From the NCBI GenBank assembly GCA_005773635.1, contig SXHN01000046.1, positions 1-64,000 of the forward strand: DNA of 64,000 nucleotides. The letters run 5' to 3'. Origin of the DNA: Actinomycetota bacterium (lineage in GTDB: Bacteria; Actinomycetota; Acidimicrobiia; IMCC26256; PALSA-610). Position numbers and translations under genes: made by a program. Position 1 is the stretch's first letter, and each line of letters opens with the position of its first letter. Shown here in pieces: positions 42,237 to 51,216 of this stretch. The notes below the pieces were generated by a model. The model saw only the letters and a program-made list of their open reading frames with translations, did no database searches and was not told where the DNA came from.

Positions 42237-42743
42237 TTAAAAGTTCCGAAGGTGGATTTCGGAGGTCAGTTGAATCGTTGCATCTGGCGACGCTTCAGGA
42301 ATGACTTCGAGTAGTAAGCCGACGGTTTCAGTTGCGGTCGTGTCCGGGGAGTACGAAAATATCGACGAAGATGCAAGACGAGTCTGCAGAATTTCGGTCG
42401 GGCGCCCTGTAACCGTGCGGCGCAGCGTCGAGCCAGAGATGTCATAGGTGACTGTCGCGGCGACACCCAACACATAGGTCGACAGCACCAGGTGATCAGC
42501 ATCAGACGTCGGATCAATCGCCGATGCCTGCCGAAGGTCTTTGGTCATGCGGGCCATCGACGCACGCGTCTCATCCAGTATCGCCGCACGGTCAGAACCG
42601 AATCGTGCGGTTCTTTGCGCGCTGGTTAACTGCATACCGAGCGTCCCAACCACCAGGAGCAACAGCCCAAGCGTGATCGTAAGCTCAATCAGCGAGAAGC
42701 CTCGGTCGTCTTGTCTGCGACGGATGGGTTGGCGCTCGCTCAT
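42237..42743 (-). CDS. Prepilin-type N-terminal methylation domain protein (minor pilin)
   Basis: 168 aa from ATG 42743; the longer ORF-track start is not needed. The leader MSERQPIRRRQDDRG is followed by FSLIELTITLGLLLLVVG, the classical prepilin peptidase site with Glu at +5. The mature region is a small pilin-like domain. The start overlaps the stop of the upstream pilin gene by one base (TGATG), so translation is coupled. A minor pilin of the PilW/PilV type is most likely. Confidence 0.88.
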   Translation of the reverse strand: MSERQPIRRRQDDRGFSLIELTITLGLLLLVVGTLGMQLTSAQRTARFGSDRAAILDETRASMARMTKDLRQASAIDPTSDADHLVLSTYVLGVAATVTYDISGSTLRRTVTGRPTEILQTRLASSSIFSYSPDTTATETVGLLLEVIPEASPDATIQLTSEIHLRNF

Positions 42744-44044
42744 CAGGAACACTGATTCTTCGTAAGCGAAATCGTCGCAGTGCTGACGGATTCGTTGCCT
42801 GCTTTGTCGTAGCCGACGACGTAGAACCGCACGCTGTCGAGACTCTTTTTGTGCGTATCGGTGAATGTCAAGGACGCGGTCGTCGCGAGCGCTGTCCAAG
42901 TCGCACCATCAGTGCTGCGGTAAACTCGGTAGCCGGAAAAGTTGAGGTCTGTCGACGTACCCCAGGTCAGCACGACGGTTCGGTTTGCGCCCGAGCAAGT
43001 CACCACCCTTGAGAAACTCGAAGGAACGGTCGGGGGCGTCATGTCGAGGGTAATGGATGCACCTGAAAATACACTCGTGTTTCCGGCCGCATCTTTCGCT
43101 TCGTAACTCACGGTCTTGACACCGTCGCCGCTAGATAGTGACCACGAAACAGTCGGATTCAGCGAATCGAACTGTGTCCAAAGGCCCCATGTGGCACCAT
43201 CATTCGACAGTCGGAAACTGGCCGGCCCGCATGCATCGCTCAGCGCTGAAGTGATTGTGATCGATGAAGCTGCGGTGAACCCCGAAATAGCACCGGCCGA
43301 ACCGTTCAACGTGTACGAACCAGCCGGGCCAGTGATGTCGCCTGGGCACAGGGACGTAGTCGTCGTCGGGCCCAATGTCGTTGTCGTAGCCGGAGGCAGT
43401 GTGGTGGTCGTTGCAGCTGGTGCAGTCGTTGTCGTGGCTCCTACCGTCACTGTTCCGGTCGAAAAGAGCGACGACGCGCGAAGGTTTCTGCTGATGCCAT
43501 TCACACTCGGTGCTTTGTACTGAACAATCGCAGTGACGCGCTTGTAGTCCTGTGTCCCAACGATCTGAGGATCATCGACCCACGTAACGTATTGGTAGAT
43601 CCGCATCACGGTTGACCCCACTTGTACTGGGTCTTCGAAATGCAGCACATCTCCCGACGAAGCGTCGACGACCAACGGTTCGAGATTTCCGAGTCCGTCA
43701 ACATCGAAATACCCACCATCCGGGCTCACATCGGAGTCGGGGTTCGCGGGGTCGAGCGACATGGCGGGCGCACTCGACAGCGCAAGGCGCGAATACGCGA
43801 TGCTCCGCAAATGCTCAATGCGGGCCGAGGCAAGATCCGAAGCGGTCTGACGCTGCCGTGCCATCGCAACAGTACGGAGGCCGAGGCCAAGGGTGACGGC
43901 GAACCCTCCGGCGACAATCGCCAGAATCATCGTCGCTGAAATCAGCTCCAGCAGCGTAAATCCGCGCTCGGACAACGACCGTCGTTGTCTATGTGCGCGT
44001 CTCCAGCCACCCACCACACCTCGAAGCAAGCGCTGACACATCAT
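42743..44044 (-). CDS. Large prepilin-like protein with Thr-rich linker and Ig/FN3-like domains
   Basis: 433 aa. The leader ends LSERG, followed by FTLLELISATMILAIVAGGFAV, a prepilin cleavage site with Glu at +5. After a pilin-like part (to about residue 190) comes a Thr/Pro tract (TTTTAPAATTTTLPPATTTT) and then two beta-rich modules: an Ig-like region (KTVSYEAKDAAGNTS) and an FN3-like region (SGYRVYRSTDGATWTAL...FYVVGYDKAGNESV). The pilin-plus-adhesin layout suggests a surface-exposed tip or attachment function. First gene of the pilin operon, with AAAGGAG 7 nt before the start. Confidence 0.82.
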   Translation of the reverse strand: MMCQRLLRGVVGGWRRAHRQRRSLSERGFTLLELISATMILAIVAGGFAVTLGLGLRTVAMARQRQTASDLASARIEHLRSIAYSRLALSSAPAMSLDPANPDSDVSPDGGYFDVDGLGNLEPLVVDASSGDVLHFEDPVQVGSTVMRIYQYVTWVDDPQIVGTQDYKRVTAIVQYKAPSVNGISRNLRASSLFSTGTVTVGATTTTAPAATTTTLPPATTTTLGPTTTTSLCPGDITGPAGSYTLNGSAGAISGFTAASSITITSALSDACGPASFRLSNDGATWGLWTQFDSLNPTVSWSLSSGDGVKTVSYEAKDAAGNTSVFSGASITLDMTPPTVPSSFSRVVTCSGANRTVVLTWGTSTDLNFSGYRVYRSTDGATWTALATTASLTFTDTHKKSLDSVRFYVVGYDKAGNESVSTATISLTKNQCS

Positions 44045-44054
44045 GAGCTCGCTC

Positions 44055-44099
44055 CTTTGGTCGGTCGCCAGATGTCACTCTGGGTGGTATCGACCAAAG
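44055..44099 (-). promoter_or_regulatory. Inverted repeat whose arm overlaps the pilin operon ribosome site
   Basis: The arms ctttggtcg (44055-44063) and cgaccaaag (44091-44099) are perfect complements. On the minus-strand mRNA, the 3' arm ends in CCAAAG, which includes the first bases of the Shine-Dalgarno AAAGGAG of the first pilin gene. Folding could hide the ribosome site, or the hairpin may end rel transcription. No ligand or regulator is known. Confidence 0.35.
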
Positions 44100-44186
44100 A
44101 GTCGGTAAAGCTTGAGGCAGTAGACGTTAAAGGTGACGCCCGACCTCGGTCACGATCTTCAGCGCCGGGCGCACCGACCGCCGGAA

Positions 44187-46382
44187 TTATCGAGCGCCGG
44201 GCAACACGCGAACCACGTCGTAGACCGCATCGACACGCTTCATCGCGGCCAATATCGAGTCGAGATGGTCGGGTTCTGCAAGCTCAAATTCGAAACGGAT
44301 TCGGGCAATGCGGTCCGAGGTCGTTTTCGACGAACAAGTCAAAATATTCACGTGATGTTCCGAGAGCTCGTCGGCCACGTCGCGCAGCAACTTCGACCGG
44401 TCGAGCGCCTCAATTTCAATCGAGACCACATACGCACGCGGAGCGTCACGGTTCCATTCCACTTCGATCACGCGGTCACCGACCGTCAACAAGCTGAGCG
44501 CATTCGCGCAATCAGTCCGGTGCACTGACACTCCCCGACCGCGGGTAACGAACCCCATAATTTCGTCGCCCGGCACCGGAGTGCAGCACTTGGATAGCCG
44601 TACCATGATGTCGTCGAGACCCTCCACATGCACGCCCACCGAGTCGCGTGATGTGTTCGACCGCTGCGGCTTACGGGCGGTAGTTGGAACTTGTTCCTCG
44701 CCGTCTTGCAGCACTCGCTGAATCCGTTGTACTACCGATTTAGCAGTCACGTGATGCTCACCAATCGCGGCATAGAGGGAATCAACGTCGGCGTAATTCA
44801 TGGCCTCAACGACTTCACGCAACGCGAGCGCCGGCAACTTCTGGACCGGTAAGCCTTCGCGCCGCAGTGCGCGGTCAAATTCGTCGCGCCCGGCGTCGAT
44901 AGCATCGGTGCGGCGCTCTCGAGAAAACCAATGTCGGATCTTGGATTTCGCGCGTGGCGTGGCGACGAACTGCAACCAATCGCGCGTCGGGCCGGCGTCC
45001 GCGACCTTGCTCGTGAATACTTCAACACTGTCGCCAGATTGCAACCGCGTATCGAGTGGCACGAGCCGGTTATTGACTCGAGCCCCGATGCAGCGCTGCC
45101 CCACCTCGGTATGAATCGCATAGGCGAAATCAACTGGGCACGACCCGGCCGGAAGTGTCATGACGTTGCCCGCAGGAGTGAACACAAACACTTCATCTTG
45201 ATCGAGGTCGATCTTGAGGCTGGCCATGAACTCAGCCGGGTCGTTCGTATCGCGTTGCCAGTCGACAATGCGCGCCAACCAATCGAGATCTTGTTGCGTA
45301 CCTTGTTCTTTGTAACCCCAGTGCGCCGCCACACCGTATTCGGCGCGTTCATGCATTTCGCGGGTACGAATCTGAAACTCGACCGGACGCCCGCCCGTGC
45401 CCACGACCGTGGTGTGCAGCGATTGATACAAATTGAATTTCGGCATCGCGATGTAGTCCTTGAATCGACCTTGTATCGGTCGCCAAGTCGCATGCACCGC
45501 ACCAAGCACCGCGTAACAATCTTTGACTTCATCAACGACCACGCGCACGCCCAGAAGGTCGAAAATGTCGGCGAACTCTTTGCCTCGTACAACCATCTTT
45601 TCGTAGATCGACCAGTAGTGCTTAGGGCGGGCGGTCACCTTGCCATCGACACGCAGCTCGAGCAGACGTTCTTCGACTTCACTCACCACGACATCGAGAT
45701 CAGTCGTACTCGATGGTTCGCGCCCTGCAACCATCTGCTCGATTTCCGCGTACCGCTTCGGATACAACACCGCAAACGAAAGGTCTTCGAGCTGCCACTT
45801 CACATCTCCGATTCCTAGGCGATGCGCAAGCGGAGCGTATATATCGAGAGTTTCTTGCGCGATGCGAAGTTGCTTTTCTTCGGGCATCGACGCGATCGTG
45901 CGCATATTGTGGAGACGGTCTGCAAGCTTGATCAACAACACTCGAAGGTCTTTGGCGATAGCAACAAGCATTTTGCGCATCGTGGCCGCTTGCTGTTCTT
46001 CTTTGCTGTCGAAATGAATCCGTTCGAGTTTGGTGACGCCATCGACCAGCGCAGCGACCTCTGATCCGAAATCCCGTTCGAGATCGGCGAGGGTAATCGT
46101 GGTGTCTTCGACTGCGTCATGCAGCAATGCGCCAGCGATGGTGGTGTCGTCGAGGCCAAGTTCGGCCAACACCATCGCGACCCCTACTGGATGGGTGATG
46201 TAGGCATCACCCGATCGTCGGACTTGATCTTTATGCGCGTTGAGCGCAACCGCGTACGCCAATTCGATGAGGGTTGTATCGGCGTTGGGGTGACGACGCG
46301 AGAAACGAGAGGTAAGGCCCGCGAGCAGCGGATCTACTGGTGCTGGCGCTGCATGACTCCGACGTACCAACTTCGTTCTCAT
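44187..46382 (-). CDS. rel: Bifunctional (p)ppGpp synthetase/hydrolase Rel
   Basis: 731 aa. The HD hydrolase domain is N-terminal (ITHPVGVAMVL...LLHDAVEDTTIT), followed by the synthetase domain (GRFKDYIAMPKFNLYQSLHTTV), a TGS domain (VFVFTPAGNVMTLPAGSCPVDFAYAIH), a helical/zinc-finger-like region and a C-terminal ACT domain (SIEIEALDRSKLLRDVADELSEHHVNI). Both active sites look intact, so it should both make and degrade the stringent-response alarmone. Downstream of apt, as in other actinobacteria. Confidence 0.96.
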   Translation of the reverse strand: MRTKLVRRSHAAPAPVDPLLAGLTSRFSRRHPNADTTLIELAYAVALNAHKDQVRRSGDAYITHPVGVAMVLAELGLDDTTIAGALLHDAVEDTTITLADLERDFGSEVAALVDGVTKLERIHFDSKEEQQAATMRKMLVAIAKDLRVLLIKLADRLHNMRTIASMPEEKQLRIAQETLDIYAPLAHRLGIGDVKWQLEDLSFAVLYPKRYAEIEQMVAGREPSSTTDLDVVVSEVEERLLELRVDGKVTARPKHYWSIYEKMVVRGKEFADIFDLLGVRVVVDEVKDCYAVLGAVHATWRPIQGRFKDYIAMPKFNLYQSLHTTVVGTGGRPVEFQIRTREMHERAEYGVAAHWGYKEQGTQQDLDWLARIVDWQRDTNDPAEFMASLKIDLDQDEVFVFTPAGNVMTLPAGSCPVDFAYAIHTEVGQRCIGARVNNRLVPLDTRLQSGDSVEVFTSKVADAGPTRDWLQFVATPRAKSKIRHWFSRERRTDAIDAGRDEFDRALRREGLPVQKLPALALREVVEAMNYADVDSLYAAIGEHHVTAKSVVQRIQRVLQDGEEQVPTTARKPQRSNTSRDSVGVHVEGLDDIMVRLSKCCTPVPGDEIMGFVTRGRGVSVHRTDCANALSLLTVGDRVIEVEWNRDAPRAYVVSIEIEALDRSKLLRDVADELSEHHVNILTCSSKTTSDRIARIRFEFELAEPDHLDSILAAMKRVDAVYDVVRVLPGAR

Positions 46383-46417
46383 GAACGAATCCCGCTCCTT
46401 TGCTGTTCGCTCAGCAC

Positions 46418-46945
46418 CTAATAGTTCACAACTGAGTGAATTTCGGTTTCACCAAGTTGCCTTCGACCATCCAAAAATCCGAGTTCGATGAAGAACGCAC
46501 AGCCCACGATGGTGCCCCCCAATTTGTGAACGAGCCGCAACGCAGCATTAGCAGTGCCACCCGTAGCCAACACATCATCAACGATCAGCACTCGTTCGCC
46601 CGGCAGAATCGCGTCGCGGTGAAGTTCCAGCACGTCGGTGCCGTACTCCAGCGCGTATTCCTCACGCTCCACATGCCAGGGCAATTTGCCCGGCTTACGC
46701 ACCGGCACGAAGCCGGCACCGAGACGGCAAGCAATCGGCGCAGCGAAGACAAATCCGCGTGCTTCGATACCGACCACTTTGTCGATTTCGACCGTCGAAA
46801 ATGGTTCCATCACGGCGTCGACTGCGGCGGCGAAGGCCTCCGGGAGCGCGAGCACCGGCGTGATGTCTTTGAACACAACTCCTGGTTTTGGATAATCGGG
46901 GAGATCGCGCACGTGGTCTCGTATCCAAGCCGCGTCAAGTCCCAT
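46418..46945 (-). CDS. apt: Adenine phosphoribosyltransferase
   Basis: 175 aa. The N-terminal [19 protein letters not shown] and the PRPP-binding motif [19 protein letters not shown] are diagnostic. It salvages adenine to AMP. The secDF-apt-rel order is kept as in Mycobacterium. The gap of 27 bp to secF suggests operon transcription. Confidence 0.96.
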   Translation of the reverse strand: MGLDAAWIRDHVRDLPDYPKPGVVFKDITPVLALPEAFAAAVDAVMEPFSTVEIDKVVGIEARGFVFAAPIACRLGAGFVPVRKPGKLPWHVEREEYALEYGTDVLELHRDAILPGERVLIVDDVLATGGTANAALRLVHKLGGTIVGCAFFIELGFLDGRRQLGETEIHSVVNY

Positions 46946-46972
46946 TACGGCAGTCTAGGAGCGCACCACTCG

Positions 46973-48391
46973 TTACTTTCGCTTTCGGCCTCGGGTCTGG
47001 CGTGCCTTTGGCGCAACCAACGGACGCATCACAGCAGGCGGTCCGGCAACACCCGACGGGTCCCAATCTTGTGGATTCACTACATCCGACGCGGCAGCTA
47101 CCGTCTCCTTAGGTACTGAACGTGCGGCACCGGCTGCCCGCGCCGCTTGCTTTTCGCTCAACGCCCGGTATTGCGGTTCGCGTTCCTTCCACCACACCAG
47201 TGCGGGAGTTGCCACAAATATCGACGAATAGGACCCGACGAGCAAGCCAAAGAACAACGCCAATGCAAAATCTTCGAGTGACGTCGCTCCGAAGAACCCG
47301 ACACCAACGACCAACAACGAAAACACCGGCAGCAGCGCCACGAAGGATGTCGACAACGACCGCATCAGCACTTCGTTCAGGGATCGGGTCGCCATGTCGC
47401 GATAGGTCGACCGACCTATCGCGGTGAGTGCCCCTTCGTTTTCTTTGATCTTGTCAAACACCACGACGGTGTCGTAGAGCGAGAACCCAAGAATCGTCAA
47501 GAAGGCCGTCACTGTGGCCGGAGAAACGGTGAATTGGGAAATCGCGTAGACCGCGACCGTGAAGACGATGTCGTGCATCACCGCGACGAGCGCGGCCATG
47601 GCCATTTTAAATTCGAAGCGAATCGATAGGTACAGGGCCAGCACTACGAAAAACACCAACAACGCGGTCAGCGCTTTGCGCGACACCTCTCCACCCCACG
47701 TCGGGCCGACAGTGCTGATACTCACGTCGGTGGTTTTGGCACCCGCATACTTCGCCAGATTTTCGCTGACGACCTGGCGTTCACTCTTCGGCTCTTTGTC
47801 GAGAGCAACTGTGACTTGTTGTCCTGTTACTGTCACCGTCGCTTTAGCGCCGCTCAAAACTGCCGGCGTCAGCGCCTTTTCGACCTTCGCTTTGTCCGCC
47901 TCAATTGCCTTAGCGACGCTGAAGCTCTGGTTGCCGCCGACAGAGGCTTCGGTGACGTCACTGGTCTTGACCCCGGTTGCCCGAGCAATCTGTTCACGGA
48001 TCGTCTCGATCGCGTCATTCACCACTTGCGCTTGCACACGGATCGTCTTTTGTCCCGACTGAGGGCTCGATGAGATCGTGGCTTTGTAATCCTCGATGGT
48101 CGTAGCGTCAAGAATGTCACGCACCTTGGCAACACTGACGTCACGATCCTTGGGCACCTCTACCTGCCACGCTACGCCCCCGCGGAAATCAATACCCAGA
48201 TTCAACGGACGCACCAGCAACAGCAACGGGCCACCAATCACGACCACCAAAAACAGCGTCAACAACAGCCGTCGTCGAGCGAGAAAACGAAAGTTGGTTC
48301 GTTCGTGGTAGAGGTCGGACAGGCGATGCCGACGATCAACGCCAGCGACGCCACCATCGGTCATGTGATCAGAGCCGGAAACGTGACTCAT
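46973..48391 (-). CDS. secF: Protein translocase subunit SecF
   Basis: 472 aa from ATG 48391 (MSHVSGSDHM), which overlaps the secD stop by 4 bp; the ORF-track start at 48502 lies inside secD. After a cytoplasmic head comes a first membrane helix (LLLTLFLVVVIGGPLLLL), the NLGIDFRGGVAW motif, an extracytoplasmic P1 domain, and the later helices containing ILGFSLYDTVVVFDKIKEN, characteristic of SecF. A basic C-terminal tail is present. With SecD and YajC it assists protein export. Confidence 0.95.
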   Translation of the reverse strand: MSHVSGSDHMTDGGVAGVDRRHRLSDLYHERTNFRFLARRRLLLTLFLVVVIGGPLLLLVRPLNLGIDFRGGVAWQVEVPKDRDVSVAKVRDILDATTIEDYKATISSSPQSGQKTIRVQAQVVNDAIETIREQIARATGVKTSDVTEASVGGNQSFSVAKAIEADKAKVEKALTPAVLSGAKATVTVTGQQVTVALDKEPKSERQVVSENLAKYAGAKTTDVSISTVGPTWGGEVSRKALTALLVFFVVLALYLSIRFEFKMAMAALVAVMHDIVFTVAVYAISQFTVSPATVTAFLTILGFSLYDTVVVFDKIKENEGALTAIGRSTYRDMATRSLNEVLMRSLSTSFVALLPVFSLLVVGVGFFGATSLEDFALALFFGLLVGSYSSIFVATPALVWWKEREPQYRALSEKQAARAAGAARSVPKETVAAASDVVNPQDWDPSGVAGPPAVMRPLVAPKARQTRGRKRK

Positions 48392-50037
48392 ACTGACGTC
48401 CTTCCCGCGACGTCGAGACCCGATGCGATGCCAATTCGCTTCATACCCACCAACGACTGCTTGCGCGACATCATCAACACCAACGGATGCATGAAGCACC
48501 ACGCGATAACCAGGTCGATCACGGTGCTCAGGCCCAAGAAGAACGCAAAACCCTTCACGGAACCAACGGTCAGGGCGTACAGAACTGCCGCACCGATCAG
48601 CGATACTGCGTCGGCCGCGATGATCGTGCGGATGGCCTTACGCCAACCAGACTCCACCGAAGACCGCACGGTCTTGCCGGAACGCACTTCGTCTTTCAGT
48701 CGCTCGAAGTACACCACGTAGGAGTCGACGGTGACACCAACCGACACGATGATGCCGGTCACTCCCGACAACGTCAACGTGACGCCATAGACCTGGCCGA
48801 ACCACGTGACGAGCGTGTACATCACCATCCCAGTCATCGCAAGCCCGAGCCACACCACGAGGCCGAGCAAGCGATAAAACAGCAGCATGTATACCGCTAC
48901 CAAGACGAGCCCGATCACACCGGCGGCGATTCCCGCTCGCAACTGATCCTTGCCGAGCGACGGCGATACATCTTCGACTGTTTGTTGCTCCTTATCGAAC
49001 TTCACCGGCAGAGAGCCATAGCGCAACGACAGCGCGAGATTCTCGGCCTCAGACTGCTTGAAGTCTCCCGAAATACGCACCTGATCGCCAGTAATGCCTT
49101 GGTTGATCACCGGCGCACTGATGACCGCGTTGTCGAGCACGATCGCGACGCGCTTATTGACGTAACCCGTCGCGATGGGCTGAAACTGACCAGCTTTGTA
49201 GGTGACGTCGACTCCCCACTGCCCACGATCGAAGCTCGCATCCGCGTCACTCACAGACTCGCCACCCAGCAGGTTCGGCCCTAGCGCATAACACCGTTCG
49301 GGTTTGCCGCCAGCTGTACGCACCTGGTCCCATACCCACGTCGTTGGATCGGCTTCGATCAGGTCTTTGCAGGTCTTGCCGGTGAAGTCCTGCGCAGTCG
49401 TTGTCGTTGAGGGGACGGTCGTTGTCGTCGCTCCCTGCGCCGTGGTGGTCGTCGCCCCCGGCACCGTCGTTGCGTTTGCGCCAACGGTCGTGGACGGTGC
49501 CGCCGTGGTGGTTGTCACCGGTGCTGCTGTCGTCGTCGGAGCTGTCGTGGTGGGGGCGACTGTCGCCGTTGTGGTGGCGCCACTCACAGTTGTCGTTGTG
49601 GCCCCTGCAACTGTCGTCGTTGTCGCCCCTGCAACCGTGGTAGTCGTCGCGCCAGGCTTCGTCGTAGTCGTCGCCGGAATCTTTTCATCGGCCGGTCGGT
49701 CTCCGAGCACTTCACGGTTTTGGAGCTCTCCGGTCGACCCCACTACGTCAAGGGCTTCTTGGCGATCCTTCACACCGGGCAGATCCACAACGATTGAGTC
49801 GCCCTGGCGATTCACCTCTGGTTCGGCGACGCCGAGGCTGTTCACACGGTTCGAGATGATGGAACGCGCGGTGTCCAACAGGGCCGGGTCGGTGCCCTCA
49901 ACCGGAAACAGTCGCACCGATATCCCGCCACGCAGGTCGAGGCCCAGCTGTGGGCTGTTGCCGGCCACCAACGTGGCGACGAACGTACCCAGGATCAACA
50001 GAATCGATCCGAACAGCAACAACGGTTTACGACCCAT
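48388..50037 (-). CDS. secD: Protein translocase subunit SecD with Thr-rich insertion
   Basis: 549 aa. SecD signatures: GLDLRGGISVRLFPVEG near residue 32, the P1 head, and the C-terminal membrane segments (ITGIIVSVGVTVDSYVVYFERLKDEV). Residues about 121-216, within the extracytoplasmic P1 region, form a low-complexity tract of Thr, Ala, Pro and Val with tandem G-A-T-T-T-T-V units, not expected of typical SecD. It would form a flexible, probably wall-facing loop. Overlaps secF by 4 bp, 3 bp from yajC. Confidence 0.94.
   Translation of the reverse strand: MGRKPLLLFGSILLILGTFVATLVAGNSPQLGLDLRGGISVRLFPVEGTDPALLDTARSIISNRVNSLGVAEPEVNRQGDSIVVDLPGVKDRQEALDVVGSTGELQNREVLGDRPADEKIPATTTTKPGATTTTVAGATTTTVAGATTTTVSGATTTATVAPTTTAPTTTAAPVTTTTAAPSTTVGANATTVPGATTTTAQGATTTTVPSTTTTAQDFTGKTCKDLIEADPTTWVWDQVRTAGGKPERCYALGPNLLGGESVSDADASFDRGQWGVDVTYKAGQFQPIATGYVNKRVAIVLDNAVISAPVINQGITGDQVRISGDFKQSEAENLALSLRYGSLPVKFDKEQQTVEDVSPSLGKDQLRAGIAAGVIGLVLVAVYMLLFYRLLGLVVWLGLAMTGMVMYTLVTWFGQVYGVTLTLSGVTGIIVSVGVTVDSYVVYFERLKDEVRSGKTVRSSVESGWRKAIRTIIAADAVSLIGAAVLYALTVGSVKGFAFFLGLSTVIDLVIAWCFMHPLVLMMSRKQSLVGMKRIGIASGLDVAGRTSV
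49390..49677. repeat. Low-complexity Thr-rich coding repeat in secD
   Basis: This segment encodes about 96 residues made largely of Thr, Ala and Val. The DNA shows imperfect repeats of about 24 bp (gttgtcgcccctgcaac-like) near 49590-49660. Repeat slippage in multiples of three could change the length. Confidence 0.8.
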
Positions 50038-50040
50038 GGG

Positions 50041-50334
50041 TCAATTTTCCTCACTTGGCGGCGTGCCGTTGGGCAAGCTTGGGAGATCGGCGACGATGCG
50101 CCCAACCGCTCGGCGGTCGATGGTGATCACGACGGACGGGGCAATTTCAAGATCGATCGTGGCTTCGTCGAGGCGCACAATCGTGCCGAATACCCCAGAG
50201 GTCATGATGATTTCGTCGCCTTGAACCAGCCGACCGTGCATGAGATCGGCAGCCTGAGTTTGGCGCCGTTGGGGCAACACGATGAAGAACCAAAAGGGGA
50301 TCACCAAAAATGGGATCCAAAAGAGCAGTTGCAA
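50041..50334 (-). CDS. yajC: Preprotein translocase subunit YajC
   Basis: 97 aa. A single N-terminal membrane helix (LLFWIPFLVIPFWFFIVLPQRRQ) is followed by the family motif ADLMHGRLVQGDEIIMTSGVFGTIVRLDEATIDLEIAPSV. It associates with SecDF. It is 3 bp upstream of secD. Gene order ruvB-(crotonase)-yajC-secD-secF is conserved apart from the crotonase. Confidence 0.94.
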   Translation of the reverse strand: MQLLFWIPFLVIPFWFFIVLPQRRQTQAADLMHGRLVQGDEIIMTSGVFGTIVRLDEATIDLEIAPSVVITIDRRAVGRIVADLPSLPNGTPPSEEN

Positions 50335-50415
50335 AATTCCACCAGGTCAGTTACGGATCGAAGCGGGCGAAATCTAGCTCGAAACTCGCCGAAAACCCGG
50401 CCAGAGCGAGTTCAG

Positions 50416-51129
50416 CTATTCAGCGGCAACGTCGAACGCACGCCCGCGATCAGCGTCGACGGCAGCATTCAACTTCGCGAGCCTCGCGGCTCGGAGCATT
50501 TTGACCTGCCCCGCGTAGGCCGCCCTTGGCAAATTGGCCCAATACGTGGCTGCGGCGGTAGCCCGATCCAGCAGCTCGTCGGGCTCCACGACTTCATCGA
50601 GAAATCCCGCGTTGCGGGCGCCGATCGGGTCGTAGGAGCGGGCGCCTACGGTCGCAATTTGCTCATGGCGCTTATCGAGTCGCTCTTGGGCCATCTCCAC
50701 TGCCCAACGCGGCAACACCATGCCAATCTGGGTTTCTATCAAACCAATCTTGAATTTTCCGGCGGTACCAATGCGTTCATCCGCGCCCAACAGCAACAGC
50801 GCACCCGCGGCGATCGCATGGCCAGGGCAGGCAACGACAACCGGCACCGAAGAACCGTACATCCGTGTGAACAATGCACCTCCTGCGGTCACGAGGCGTC
50901 CGGCCGACTCCGGGCCAGCTTTGATTTCCTCAAGATCGAAACCGCCGGACAAAAACCCAGGTGTACCGGTGATCAACATGGCTCCAACGGTGCCCTCGCC
51001 CGCCTTCTCGGCGTCAGTGAGCGCAGTATCGAGGGCGGCGACGACCTCGCTCGACAACGTGTTGGCTTTGCCATGATCAATCGTCACATGCGCAATACGG
51101 TCACGGATTTCTGTGGTTACCAGGGTCAT
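50416..51129 (-). CDS. Enoyl-CoA hydratase/isomerase family protein
   Basis: 237 aa from ATG 51129 (MTLVTTEIRDRIAHVTID). Crotonase fold: the oxyanion turns are FLSGGFDLEEIKAG and CPGHAIAAGALLLLGADERIG. In the catalytic loop (KIGLIETQIGMVLPRWAVE) one Glu is present where hydratases usually have it, but the second position reads differently, so the reaction is uncertain. The gene is an insertion between ruvB and yajC relative to the usual actinobacterial order. Confidence 0.87.
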   Translation of the reverse strand: MTLVTTEIRDRIAHVTIDHGKANTLSSEVVAALDTALTDAEKAGEGTVGAMLITGTPGFLSGGFDLEEIKAGPESAGRLVTAGGALFTRMYGSSVPVVVACPGHAIAAGALLLLGADERIGTAGKFKIGLIETQIGMVLPRWAVEMAQERLDKRHEQIATVGARSYDPIGARNAGFLDEVVEPDELLDRATAAATYWANLPRAAYAGQVKMLRAARLAKLNAAVDADRGRAFDVAAE

Positions 51130-51216
51130 TTCGGGCCATCTCACTCGGGTCGCGGAGTCGAACGAAGCCCGCAACCTACCGCGATCGGGCCACCGCTCCC
51201 AGCTTCGCTGCGTGGC

